Below, piece after piece: positions 34,491 through 45,164 of a DNA stretch of 64,000 bases (its first letter is position 1; every line of letters begins with the position of its first letter). The translations under genes were made by a program, and so were the position numbers. The notes below the pieces were generated by a model, which ran no database searches, was not told the origin of the DNA, and worked only from the letters and a program-made list of their open reading frames with translations. The stretch comes from Ceratotherium simum simum (Eukaryota; Chordata; Mammalia; Perissodactyla; Rhinocerotidae): positions 6,051,001 through 6,115,000 of the forward strand of contig NW_004454210.1 in NCBI RefSeq assembly GCF_000283155.1, written 5' to 3'.

Positions 34491-34599
34491 CTCTTCATGC
34501 TTCCTATCTGCCCACTTGTCGTGGAGATATGAAGAACTTGACCTAATCTCCCCCACTCCCAGCCTTGCCCCTCCCAAAATGTAATCTACTGCAGTTAGT

Positions 34600-34765
34600 G
34601 AGTCACAGAGCCATAAAACAATAGGACTGGAAAGAACAATAGAAATGACATTTTACAGAAGCTGAGGAAGGGAACTGATTTGACCAGGGTCACAGAGCTA
34701 GTTATTGGCAAAATCATGACGAAAACTCAGGTCTCATTTCCAGTTCAGTCACAGCTACTCAGCCT
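34600..34765 (-). mobile_element. MIR3-type SINE, antisense
   Basis: 'ACAATAGGACTGGAAAGAAC', 'CATTTTACAGAAGCTGAGGAAGGGAAC', 'CAGGGTCACAGAGCTAGTTATTGGC' and 'CTCAGGTCTCATTTCCAGTTCAG' follow MIR3 in reverse order. Confidence 0.8.
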
Positions 34766-34821
34766 CAGCCTCTCTGACGTTAGGTGATTTCCAGAAAATT
34801 CTGTAACTCCTCATACTCCAT

Positions 34822-35293
34822 ATTAGTTTTTTAGGGCTACTATAACAAAGTACCACAAACTGTGTGGCTTGAAACACCAGAAATGTCTTCGCTTACAGTT
34901 TTGGAGGCCAGAAGTACAAAAGCATGGTGTTAGCAGATCCATGCTCCCTCCGAAGCCTGTAGGTAGAATCCTTCCGTGCCTATTCCTAGCTTTTAATGGT
35001 GGCTGGCAATTCTTGGTGTTCCTTGTCTTGTAGCTACTTCATCCAGATCTCTGCCTCTGCTGTCACATGACCTTCTTCCATGTGTGTCTGTCTTTACGTC
35101 ATTTGCTCTCTTCTTGTAAGGACACCAATCATATTAGATTAAAGGCCCATTCTATTCCAGTATGACCTTATCTTTACTTTAATTATATCTGCAATGACCT
35201 TATTTCCAAATCAGTTCATATTTAGAGGTACTGGGCATTAAGAATTCAACATTTTTTGGGGGGAGGGGGTACACATTTCGACTTATACCCCAC
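34822..35293 (-). mobile_element. MLT1-type solo LTR (ERVL-MaLR), antisense
   Basis: 'TATTAGTTTTTTAGGGCTACTATAACAAAGTACCACAAACTG' at the left is the reversed 3' end. 'CTTGTAAGGACACCAATCATATTAGATTAAAGGCCC' and a right end near 'ACTTATACCCCACA' complete the LTR. A G-run GGGGGGAGGGGG lies near 35258-35269. No viral coding sequence is present. Confidence 0.88.
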
Positions 35294-37194
35294 AAATGTA
35301 CACTGAGGTATTCAGAGATCAGAGGGAGAATGGAGAGGTCAGTAAAGCTAGTTCTTCTAGGTCTCCCTCAGTTTGACATTCAGCTTGTGTTCCCTTAACA
35401 AAATATGGGAGGAGATTTGCAACTAAGACAATAGGAAGGATGCTCATCTCTGTTCCTATCTTCTTCTCTCTTCCCAAAGCAGTTCATGGTCTCCATTTGG
35501 AGAAACATGGCCCTCCCTCTCCTGCAGTCCTTACCTGCTGCTTCCTATCTCTCCATCACAGAATGTAAGCCTGGCTTGCTTGGCCTGGTTCACAGTCATT
35601 ACTCGCTGACCAGGCAGAGAGCATCACAATGGCTAATGGAAACTTTCTCCTCAGCATAAACTGTGCAGTTCTCTAATTTGTTTAGCTAAACTGCATTAGT
35701 CATACTGAAAGTTTTATTATCAGTCAAATACAGGAAGCTGGAGCGGACATGCTGTATTTTAAAAAATTAAAGCATTTTTAAAAATAAGCTTGGCATATTG
35801 ATTAGCTAATTTTCTAAACAAGAGGCTCATTCCTTTTAATCCTCAGCATTACTGTAAATTCTGTTTCCGCCTATAGGTCATACTGTTCAAAATGGGATTA
35901 AAAAAAACTTCCAACAACAATACATTCATATTTCATGTTAGATTTGGCTTTAAGATCACCTTTGTTAAGATATTATTGAATTGGATGAGAGAGGTATGGC
36001 TCAGGTTTTCTACAGGACCTTGCCATTGTAAATATGGAAGAACAAACTGAGATTCTCTGCCTGAGTTGAAGCTGACACTTTGTATTCATAAACGTGATTT
36101 TTGTATGTTTTCCCAGGGGTCTAAAGCAACCAATTGTGGGCAATTACTCGGTCATTTCTACGGGGGTCACTTCATTTGACTTGTTTTTTATTTCTTCCAG
36201 CCTTTTGTAGGAGTGGGCCCTTAAGTCTTTTCTCCTTTCTATTTGTTGTCATTGTTTATAACAGATAGGGAACGAATGGCCTTTGTCAGGGACTCAGTCA
36301 ATGCTACCGAATAAGTCTTATTGTTATTGTGTCGGATATATTACCAGTAGACTAGCTCCTATTAGGTGAGTGAGCTTTTTCATCGTAGTGCATAATGTTT
36401 TATACGGACTATTACTCATATTTCGAGGATTCAGATTATATAAAGCCCTTCCAGTGTGTTATCATATAGTGAGCCCACTTGAAATCTTCCTTTCCGAATA
36501 GGCCTGATTGATTGCAGCCTCTGTTTCATCAAACGCACTATTATTATTTTCAATGCTTAGCATAGTGCTCATATCATAGTAAGTCTCAATAGTCTGTTGC
36601 ATAACAGTGAAGAACAAACAGACAACTGTTTCTTAGTCTACATTTTAAAACAGAATTTTTTATTCTTGTTCTGGAATTCAGCCACTCCTAATAAAGGTTT
36701 TACTAGACCCCCATATTGATGAAAATTTCTCATATTACAATAGCAGAGAAAAAGTCTATGATTTGAAAATTCTCAGATAAATCATCTTACAGGTAAATGT
36801 TTTAGGTTCAGTGGATTTGGTGTATGTCAAACAGGAAGGAATTAACTTGAAAGAAAATGGTGGAAAGGTTTATGTATTTTCTCCCAAAGTTTAACTAAAG
36901 TAATTAAATTAGGAAACCAATCACTTTATGTTTGCTCCTGGAGTTTATTGGGATAAGCAATTTATTTAGTAGATTCTGCATTGCCAAGTTAATTTTTTAT
37001 GACATTTGCAGATGGATCAGACAGTGTAACATTACCGCCTTCTCCTTGCAAAAAGAGAAAAAAAGCAGCACCAAAAATAAATGTCCTAGGAATAACTCTC
37101 ACGTAATTCAAATTACCCAACTCATTGTGTGAAGCCAATCTAAATGGCTTTACCCATCTCTACCTCTGTCCTCCCACACTGGAAATATGCCCCC
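35294..37194. other. Unannotated, repeat-poor; possible conserved sequence at 35.6-36.2 kb
   Basis: 35.62-36.18 kb is non-repetitive with motifs such as TTTGTTTAGCTAAACTGCATTAG (an internal TTTAGCTAAA palindrome) and TTGATTAGCTAATTTTC. No exon recognised. Confidence 0.35.
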
Positions 37195-37290
37195 CTGTAA
37201 GATGTCTTCATGATGAATGAGCTAATGTTTATGAAGCACTTAGAGATCCTTGGGCAAGACACTATCTAATTACAAAGTATAGTTCTCATT
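37195..37290 (+). mobile_element. MIR SINE fragment
   Basis: 'ATGAATGAGCTAATGTTTATGAAGCACTTAGAGATCC' resembles the MIR 3' part ('..AAATGAGTTAATA.ATGTAAAGCGCTTAGAA'). Confidence 0.5.
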
Positions 37291-37954
37291 ATTAAATGGA
37301 AGCTATTTTCCCCCTGTGTTCTTCGTTCTCCGTACCACTTCCATACCATACCCTCCTGATGGTTTCCATTGCAAAGTGGAATGAGTTTCTTGAAAATAAG
37401 GGGGGGGGGGGCATGAGAGCTCAATAATTTTAAGTCACAGTGCATTGCACATGCCCAGAAAAGCCTAGATCGCTTCCAAATTCAAGGACTAATAAAAATT
37501 GGAAGCACTCCAGTAATTTTAAATTGCTTTGCACATTGAAGAGTGATTTAAAATCATTGAAGTGATTCAATTTTTTTTTATATATGCACTTCAATTTAGA
37601 AGTGAGTCAGACAGACAGCATCATAGTGTAGAAGAGAAGTCCAAGACATTGAATTAATGTTTAAAAATTTAGGAATTAGACTAAAACTTAAGTGGAGGAA
37701 CCCAGATCAAGCAATTACCAGAGTCTATTGGGCTATTAAGTTGAAGGACCATGGTGAATGTCTGGACACATTTTCCAAGGCCTGTCCTGAACTTTTCTAT
37801 GGCCATCTCTTTTTCTTTTGAACTAACAGTATTTACAGTCTTCATTGCTAACTATAAATGTATTATATATGCCTTTTAACATTTCTCTGATTTATTTTTC
37901 AGTAGTGTTATTTATTTTTGTCTGGTCATTTAATTTTCATGTGAGTGAAAATTT
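37291..37954. other. Unannotated, with a 12-nt G run at 37400-37411
   Basis: A homopolymeric G tract; otherwise nothing recognised. Confidence 0.5.
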
Positions 37955-38271
37955 ATGTCGAAATATAATGTAAATTATAAATGCAGTCAACATATGTAAT
38001 TTAAAATTTTCTAGAGCCACATTAAAAAAATGAAAAATGTGAAATTAATTTTGATAATATATTTTATTTAACCTAATATACTCAAAATATTAACATTTCA
38101 GTGTGTAATTAATATACAAAATTATCGAGATATTTCACATTCTTTTTCCTTTTTTTTGTCTTTAAAATTTAGTGTGTATTTTACACTTAAAACACATCTC
38201 AGTTTGGAGCGGCTACCCTTCAAGTGCTCTATAGCCACCTGGTGCTAGTAGCGATAATATTGGACACTGTA
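37955..38271. mobile_element. hAT-Charlie-type non-autonomous DNA transposon
   Basis: Ordered match to the common mammalian element with CAGTGCTGTCCAATAG-type ends: 'ATATAATGTAAATTATAAATG', 'TTAAAATTTTCTAGAGCCACATTAAAAAAATG', 'TTTTATTTAACCTAATATACTCAAAATATTAACATTTCA', 'CAAGTGCTCTATAGCCACC' and the terminus ATTGGACACTGTAG at 38258-38271. No transposase. Confidence 0.75.
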
Positions 38272-39079
38272 GCTATAGACTAAGTGCCTTGAAGGTATGA
38301 ACTGTGTTTTCTACTTTGCAACCTCAGTTATACTTCAGGTTTGCATTTTTCCTTGCTTTTACCTTCTCACTTTACTTTACAGCTATAATAGTCAACAGTG
38401 CAGGTTTATTAGCATAAACAGAAAACCAAACAAAGCAAAACCAAACAATCCAGTGATTATTCTTCAGGCCACACGCAGTTTGACAACATATATTCTACCT
38501 GAGCTGCATATAGGATTGAAACGGAACTCTGACATATGGAGTTTCCTGAGGGCCTAAGGCTAAATCTCAGCATCTATGCATTTATGCATAAAATTCAAAT
38601 ATGGCCCAGAAAAAGACCTCTCTATTAACCATGACAGAAGGAAGAAAAAGAAAACACAAGAATAATTTTCGGTGGTCAAATTGAGCAAGAGTTTATTCAC
38701 AGTCACAAAAAAAGGAGCATCGTTTTCCCAGTAAAGACTGGCCAGTGACTGGTTCGCTGGAAAAGGCATTTTATGCTCAGGGGACAGATTTTTCAGAGCC
38801 TCCCAGGCCAGCACATGAGGATATGAGTAAATGTAAAAAAGATGGCACCACACAGTGGATGCATTGTCAGGAAAGCAAATGATTTTCATGACTCGGAGCA
38901 AAGAAAGGATGTATAAGGCCACAAATGACAGTTTGATGGATAGAGATGGATGGCCAAAGAGAAACCTCACTTAAAATTCTTCCTTTGAACATTGCTCCAC
39001 TGAAGAATTTCATAGAACTACACTGTATTTTTTCTCCTTTTTCAGTCTTTTAATTATTTATTTGCCTGATTCTAAAAGC
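38272..39079. other. Unannotated; longest open frame of the window lies here, possibly in an old LTR
   Basis: The 136-codon frame 38560-38970 (-) has no known domain. On that strand a GTGAATAAACTCTTGCTC segment (38682-38699), followed by a T-rich stretch, resembles the polyadenylation/R-U5 region of an ERV1-type LTR. The frame is therefore probably chance in repeat-derived DNA. Not called as a gene. Confidence 0.35.
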
Positions 39080-39500
39080 AATGTCTGTTCTTTATAGCAA
39101 TGTTGAAAGTATGAAAAAGAAAAAAGACTTAGTAAAAGGTAATCTTTCTTCCCACCAGCCAGAGGAAATCATTGTTAACATTTTGACTTATTTCCTTCTA
39201 GTCTTTCTTTTATGGATTTTTATGTAGTTGAGATAGTATTCTGCTTTCTTCATTTTACATTTTAATGTGAGCATTTTCTTATGTAATTAAAAACCTCTTA
39301 GACCGCAATTGACTTTGTCACTCTGATAACACTTTCTCCGTTATAAATAATGCTGTGATGAACATCTTTGCACCTAAATAATTCTCTACATTTCAAGTTG
39401 TTTGCTTAAAATAGATTACAAAGAGAAATTATTGAGTCAAAAAATATAAACTTTTGTAAGGGTTTTGAAATTATACTGCTACACTTTTCTTCAAAAAAGG
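39080..39500 (-). mobile_element. L1M-type LINE 3' region, antisense
   Basis: 'CCCACCAGCCAGAGGAAATCATTGTTAACATTTTGAC', 'TCCTTCTAGTCTTTC', 'TATAAATAATGCTGTGATGAACATC', 'ATTATTGAGTCAAAAAATATAAAC' are the reverse of an old L1M ORF2 end and 3' UTR. Confidence 0.7.
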
Positions 39501-39904
39501 CTACATTTTCCTTCTGATAGATGTTTCTACCATGTTTGGCACACAACATAAAACCAGATCATCCTGACACCTTTATTTCTAGTTTTGTTCCAAAATCATT
39601 GCTTCAATACCCCTTATGTAGTTTTGTTGATAATATTGTATAAGTTGTTAATAACTTGGTGAAGTATCCCCACCCCAACAGCAACCTGCCTTTGGCATCT
39701 ACTCAAGCTATTTGTGAACAGACAGTACAGAAGGAGAGCCCTTAGAAATATTTGCCCCCATTAAAATGTATTATTCCTTTAATTTCAGCAGATAGATTAG
39801 TGGGAAAAGATTTTGGGGAAAGACTCCCTTTCCATATATTGTAAGAGAGCGCCATTTGATACCCCTCATTCCTGTTGCCTGGTGAACTAATCATCTAAGA
39901 TTTG
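39501..39904. other. Unannotated sequence
   Basis: Nothing recognised. Confidence 0.4.
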
Positions 39905-40150
39905 TAATACCCTACATTTATGCAGAATTTGCTATGCTCCAAACACTTTATATTTTGGATTTTGTCATTTCACCCTCATAATAACTCTGAGGAAGACACC
40001 CTTATCGGTCACTTTTTAGTGGTAAGGGACCTCAGCCTTAGAGATTGAGAATAAGTAATTACTCAAGTTACAGTGCTATTAAATAGCAGAGTCAAGATTC
40101 AAAACCATAATCTATGGAAAGTCTACTCTGAGAAGAATTGCCTGTCCTTA
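39905..40150 (-). mobile_element. MIR SINE, antisense
   Basis: 'ACATTTATGCAGAATTTGCTATGCTCCAAAC', 'CATTTCACCCTCATAATAACTCTGAGGAAGAC', 'GACCTCAGCCTTAGAGATTGAG' and 'TAAATAGCAGAGTCAAGATTC' follow reversed MIR almost end to end. Confidence 0.75.
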
Positions 40151-40224
40151 ACTGCTACCACTATACAGCCTCAAATTAATGCCAAACTTTCCCCTTCCTC
40201 TTTTATATCCCCGGTGTGTCCTAT

Positions 40225-40400
40225 GCCTTCAGTTTTCTTTACATCTGCAGCTCTTCATTGCACATATCTGTTTACTAGTTGACTGTAAGTTTCTAGATGA
40301 CATGTTGGTGCCCTGCTCATCCTCACGTCTCTACTGCCTACCACAGTGCCAGGCACCTCATAGGTGCTCGAGAAACACTTATTGAATAAATGGCGTGAGT
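40225..40400 (+). mobile_element. L2 LINE 3' end
   Basis: 'GTTGACTGTAAGTTTCTAGATGACATG', 'CCTACCACAGTGCCAGGCACCTCATAGGTGCTCGAGAAACACTTATTGAATAAATG' is a clear L2 terminus. Confidence 0.85.
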
Positions 40401-42767
40401 CAAAAATCTTGGAAGAGAGACAGAGATGATATTTTGTGATGTTATTCTTTTAAAAGTATGGAATTTTTCCAGAGTAGACAGTCTTGTTCTTATGAGTGCA
40501 ATTTAAAATAATCACCCAAAGAAGAGGCACAGGATTGGTTAGTACTGTGAGCACTTTGGGTTACTAAAATGACATTTAGGCTACTCCGGGTTATATTTGG
40601 CCTGTAACACATAGCAAAAATTTGGCCTTCTTTCAAAGATTTCCTAACTGTTATAAACCAAAAACCATTTTTTTTAACAAGTCTAAATTGATATATAATA
40701 ACTTAGGAGTCTTATGAAACTTCATGGTTTCAATTGTTTTACTTCGATTTTCTTTTTTCCAAATGCAGCTCAGTGGGTATAAACCCACACAAATCAAAAC
40801 AAAAAAGGGCTTTGCACAGAATCTTTGAAAACTGAGATGTGTGATACTCACAGCTTTATTCAGCAACTCAAGGGGGCCAATATGTCCAGCATTGCAATCT
40901 AACACATTAAGAAAAATGATGACTTCTCAGGCAGTTGGAATACAATGTTTAAAAACTAAATAGCGAGGAAACCATTTAATGACTCGTGTGTGCGTTTATG
41001 ACTTCTGTGTGTTTATGACTTTTGTGTGGTTTTTTTTTTAACGAGGATGGATATGTTCTTTGTAGAGAAAAGAAGGTGTGTGAAACCCCAAATGCTCAGG
41101 TTAAGACCCAAGGGTGATAAAACATCTTCCTCACAGAGCAGTCCTACATTTAATAAAATGGTTTTAAGCACAATGACTGAGAACAAGCTCCCCTTTGTCT
41201 AGATCATGCAGTTCTGGATGGAATGATACATCTTTAGCAGTGGGTCTATTATATACTCTTGTTATTTGTTTAACATTAAAAAAAGGACCACTTTGGAGGT
41301 GTTGTACACATCATCTTTGATTTTATGTCTGTTTTATGGGCAGTAGAGTTTGGCATCATTATTTATAGTTAGTAGCTTTCCTTTATACTACGGCTTTGCT
41401 ACACTCAAGTAAAATTAATATGGGAAAAATGCAGCTGAACATAGAAATAGCTATTTAGGGGTATAGTTAGGGGTAGAAACTTTGCATATACACTTATAAA
41501 AGTACATTACATGTGCATATATGGATATTCTTTATATATATGTATATGCATACATATGTGTTTTGTGTATGTATGTATTTCTATCTATGTCTTTAGGATA
41601 CTTATAAGTATACTTACGGAAATTTTCCAAATCATCTCCATGTAGAACTTCCCCCTTCTTCTTTTATCTCCTCAAGGTGTCCTATACCTTCTCTTTCCAG
41701 AAGTATACTGATACTATTTTCAAAGTATACTTAGACAAAGAATAAAAATTTTTCTCATATCACTTTTCATGCACTGCCAATATGTTTGCAATAAGAGTCA
41801 CTAGCTTTTGATAGAAATCTGAAATAGTTTTCTAATCATTCATCATAGGAATGCTCCACAGTGATGTAATTTGAATGCTTGAGGTGGCTCAAGGTGGTGA
41901 CTGTGCAGAGATGGGGAATGTACTGGGTCAGCCCTAGATAAAAGGGGAGTGCTCAGCAGACACAATCTGTGTGTCATTCAGTAGCAACATTCAGAAAAAA
42001 GAGTGACAACTCGTATCAAAAGTTGATTAAGTAGCACCAAAAAGATGTTCTGAAAATTGTAGTTCAATGAGGGATTGAAATTAAAAAAAAAAAAAAAGAC
42101 CTTGATTAGATACCAGAAAACTGGCTTCAGGTACTTCATGGAAACTTTTCCCAACGACTTTCTGTTGTTCTTGCACTGTTTCTATCCAGATTTCATTACT
42201 TGGTATTGGCCTAAACATATCACTCATGTTACAGTTGGGTCTCAAGGTAAAATCTCTCCAAATCGACCATATATTTAAGTTCTGCTTTGTCGCCGTCAGA
42301 AGTCTAGTCCAATTCAACTCAGGTTAATATGGGTCAGGGAGCTGGTTTTTAATAGAGACTAGGATCACACCCTGATGCAGAGTGTGTGTTGTGGGTGAGG
42401 TGGGGATAGATGACTAGGAGAGCAAAATCCAAGATGGAGAACCATGGGTGGGAACAACAGTGGAGCAAATGGCTTCTGGGTATCAATCGTTGCTCTTCTG
42501 GGATAAACAGATGATTCAGAAATGGTTCAATCAGATTTGGTCTTCCACTTGAGGAAGCATTGCTTATAGATAGTTAATATTTCACAGGAATACATCTGTG
42601 AAGTGGGTCAGGAGAGTCAACTGGAGCTTCGGGATATTCTAGACCAGACCTGGAGTTTCTCAGAGGTACCTCAGGGAATACTATAGTTAGGGGTGGGATG
42701 GGGTAGGAAGGAGAAAAACCAAGAGGAAGTGCTCTGGATCTTCCACCCCTACTTCAACTAGAGTAAC
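40401..42767. other. Mostly unannotated; holds a small minisatellite and an AT/GT tract
   Basis: About 2.4 kb without recognised genes. 41480-41600 is an alternating AT/GT tract (ATATATATGTATATGCATACATATG). A 15-nt A run at 42082-42096 may be a relic poly-A tail, but the sequence before it was not identified. Confidence 0.4.
40976..41029 (+). repeat. 17-bp minisatellite, about three copies
   Basis: Units TTTATGACTTCTGTGTG (40995-41011) and TTTATGACTTTTGTGTG (41012-41028) follow a diverged first copy (40976-40994). Confidence 0.8.
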
Positions 42768-43353
42768 TCCACATAATATTTCTTTCTTTTTTTTCTCTTT
42801 TATTTTTATTGCCATAACATTGGTTTATAACATTATATAAATTTCAGGTGTACATCATTATATTTTTATTTCTGTATAGATTCCATCATGTTCACCACCC
42901 AAAGACAAATTATAAGCCATCACCACATACATGTGCCTAATCATCCCTTTCGTGCCCCCGCCCTTCCCCTCTGGTAACCACCAATCTAATCTCTGTCTTT
43001 ATGTGAATGTTTGTTGTTGTTTTTATCTTCTATTTATGAGTGAGATCATATGGTATTTGACTTTCTCCCTCTGACTTATTTCACTTAGCATAATAACCTC
43101 ATGGTCCACCCATGTTGTCACAAATGGCTGGATTTCATCGTTTCTTATGGCTGAGTAGTATTCCACTGTGTATATATACCACATCTTCTTCATCCATTCA
43201 TCCCTTGATGGGCACCTAGGTTGTTTCCAAGTCTTGGCTGTTGTGAATAATGCTGCAATGAACATAGGGGTGCATGTATCTTTATGCATTCGTGTTTTCA
43301 TGATCTTTGGATAAATACCCGGCAGTGGAATAGCTGGATCCACATAATATTTC
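42768..43353 (-). mobile_element. 5'-truncated L1 3' end with perfect 15-bp target-site duplication
   Basis: The L1 lies between TCCACATAATATTTC copies at 42768-42782 and 43339-43353. From right to left it holds the end of ORF2 (minus-strand frame from about 43338 down to 43023, with residues PAIPLPGIYPK, KDTCTPMFIAALF and EYYSAI typical of the L1 ORF2 C-terminus), then the 3' UTR with a C-rich tract and the equine tail. The frame still reads through the ORF2 end without interruption, suggesting moderate age. Confidence 0.93.
43023..43338 (-). pseudogene. L1 ORF2 C-terminal remnant
   Basis: About 105 codons in frame, covering the last part of ORF2p (the cysteine-rich C-terminal region), downstream of the lost endonuclease and reverse-transcriptase domains. 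It is a dead-on-arrival insertion: no promoter, no ORF1, no catalytic domains. Confidence 0.85.
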
Positions 43354-44928
43354 ACTTGAATAAAGGGCTTTACCGTTAAAAGTACTCTAAGGACCTCTGC
43401 TTTAGATAATTATTTACATAGACACTGAAGTAGTGCCACATACTTCACTGATAATAAAAACCATCATTGTGGATTACTGCTTTGAGGCATAACAGGTCTG
43501 CTGTAGAAGAACTGCATGCTGGATCATAAGAAAGATCAGCGCTTCCTCTGGCTGTTGGGTGGAACTGTCCCTGTGCAGCACAGACCTTGTGGGAACCTGG
43601 TGTCTTCTTTATAAGCAGCTGTGACACAGTAGAGGTTAAAATGAAGCGCCAGTGCAGGTTATAGAAGGAGGCAGTACTCACTGAGTACCAGAGTTGTTGA
43701 AGAGAGTATAGGTATAGAAAAGCATGCAATGAGGCCTGGCTATAATCCAAGCATGCTGGTAGGACAGGGTGTTCATATTTCATGGGCTCTAACTATCTTA
43801 TAACACTGGACTAGGTAGAGAGGATCTCTGGGTTTCTGTAGCACGGTGATGTACTCTAGGAACTTGATTTAGGACAAACTCAGCTGCCTCAAACTGCTTA
43901 CATTTGGAAAGTGCGGGTGCAGCCTCCCTGAATAAATTGGTAGTGTGAGGCTAGGTAATAAAATAGGTCAAGATGTTACAAAGGGATACAGGATCTTTTC
44001 TACTCAAGAATAAAGAAAACTCTATTCTGGAACTTCTAGAAGAGGATAGGATAGTGGCATTACAAGATAAACAGTATTACCTTGTGAGATCAGCATGCAC
44101 TCAGGTAGTAAGTTTCTGGGTCTTGAGTCATCCAGGGGATATCTCATCCATGCGTGTTGGGTCATCAACCTAGTATGAAACTGTGTCTCTAAGAGGCTAC
44201 TCAGACTAACTGGGTCAGAGGTTTTGTTATCATGCTCCAGAGGCATAAATTTCCCTTGAATAAGGTGATCAGTGTCTTGATAGAGTGGTCAAAAAAAGCC
44301 CAAATCATTGCAGATCAAGTCTTGGTTTAGATTTCAGAAGGTTGATCATTTCATATATTACTATTAAGTGTATAGTGAAAAGCATGGAAATGTATTCTAT
44401 ATTGTTGCTGGGTAATTTTAGTGCTCATATTTTTATTTTCCAAAATGTCTTGCAATGACTTTGGATTACCTTTATGATCAGAGAGAAATAAAATCATAGA
44501 AGTTTTAAGCTCTCCTTTTGGCTCAGGTTTTAAACAGAACCTGGGTCTCATCTAGGCAATACAAGAAAGAAAGGGCCCTCCAGTGGCAATTAACTGAATG
44601 AGAAGTTTTGGGCAATTCTCATAAAACCTCTCTAGGTACTCCAGGAACACGAGCAAAGACGTGGGTCAGTTGTCAGGAGGAACTTATCTTCTTGAGTCAG
44701 GAGTTGCACCTGTTTGCTATAGCTCAGATTCTTGGCAAAAAGAAACTATTCTTTGTAAACAGATGAAAAATGTTATAGTGAACTAGCTAGGAGTGGGCAG
44801 ACTTTGATAGAATTATGTCATGCTCCATGTAATGCAGAAAGTAGAAAGAAAAAAATATGGTGGCATCTTTAGCACCACATGGTTCAGTAATAATGTTAGG
44901 GATACTATCAATAATTTCTTACCAGCAA
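43354..44928. other. Unannotated sequence
   Basis: No gene or confident repeat. Small frames (43445-43783, 43973-44173) have no known domain. Confidence 0.4.
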
Positions 44929-44929
44929 T

Positions 44930-45164
44930 AAACAGATACTTTTTTTTTTTTTAAGATTTTATTTATTTATTTTTCCCCCCAAAGCCCCAGTAGATAGTTG
45001 TATGTCATAGCTGCACATCCTTCTAGTTGCTGTATGTGGGACTTGGCCTCAGGATGGACGGAGAAGTGGTGCCTCGGTGCGCGCCCGGGATCCGAACCCG
45101 GGCCACCAGCATCAGAGCGCGTGCACTTAACCACCAACCCACGGGGCGGGCCCAAAACAGATAC
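44930..45164 (-). mobile_element. ERE SINE with 10-bp target-site duplication
   Basis: Poly-T at 44940-44952, 'AAGATTTTATTTATTTATTTTTCC', 'CCCAGTAGATAGTTGTATGTCATAGC', reverse B box 'GGGATCCGAACCCGGG' and head ending CGGGGCGGGCCC at 45153. AAACAGATAC is repeated at 44930-44939 and 45155-45164. It closely resembles the 7.5-kb copy (same subfamily). Confidence 0.95.

Noticed and set aside
37555..37590. Promoter-like TATA stretch
   Set aside because: TATA-like strings are expected at this AT content; no start-site or downstream gene context.
41490..41600. Possible regulatory AT tract
   Set aside because: Simple alternating AT/GT low-complexity sequence, common in this genome (also at about 17.33, 48.48, 49.0 and 61.28 kb).
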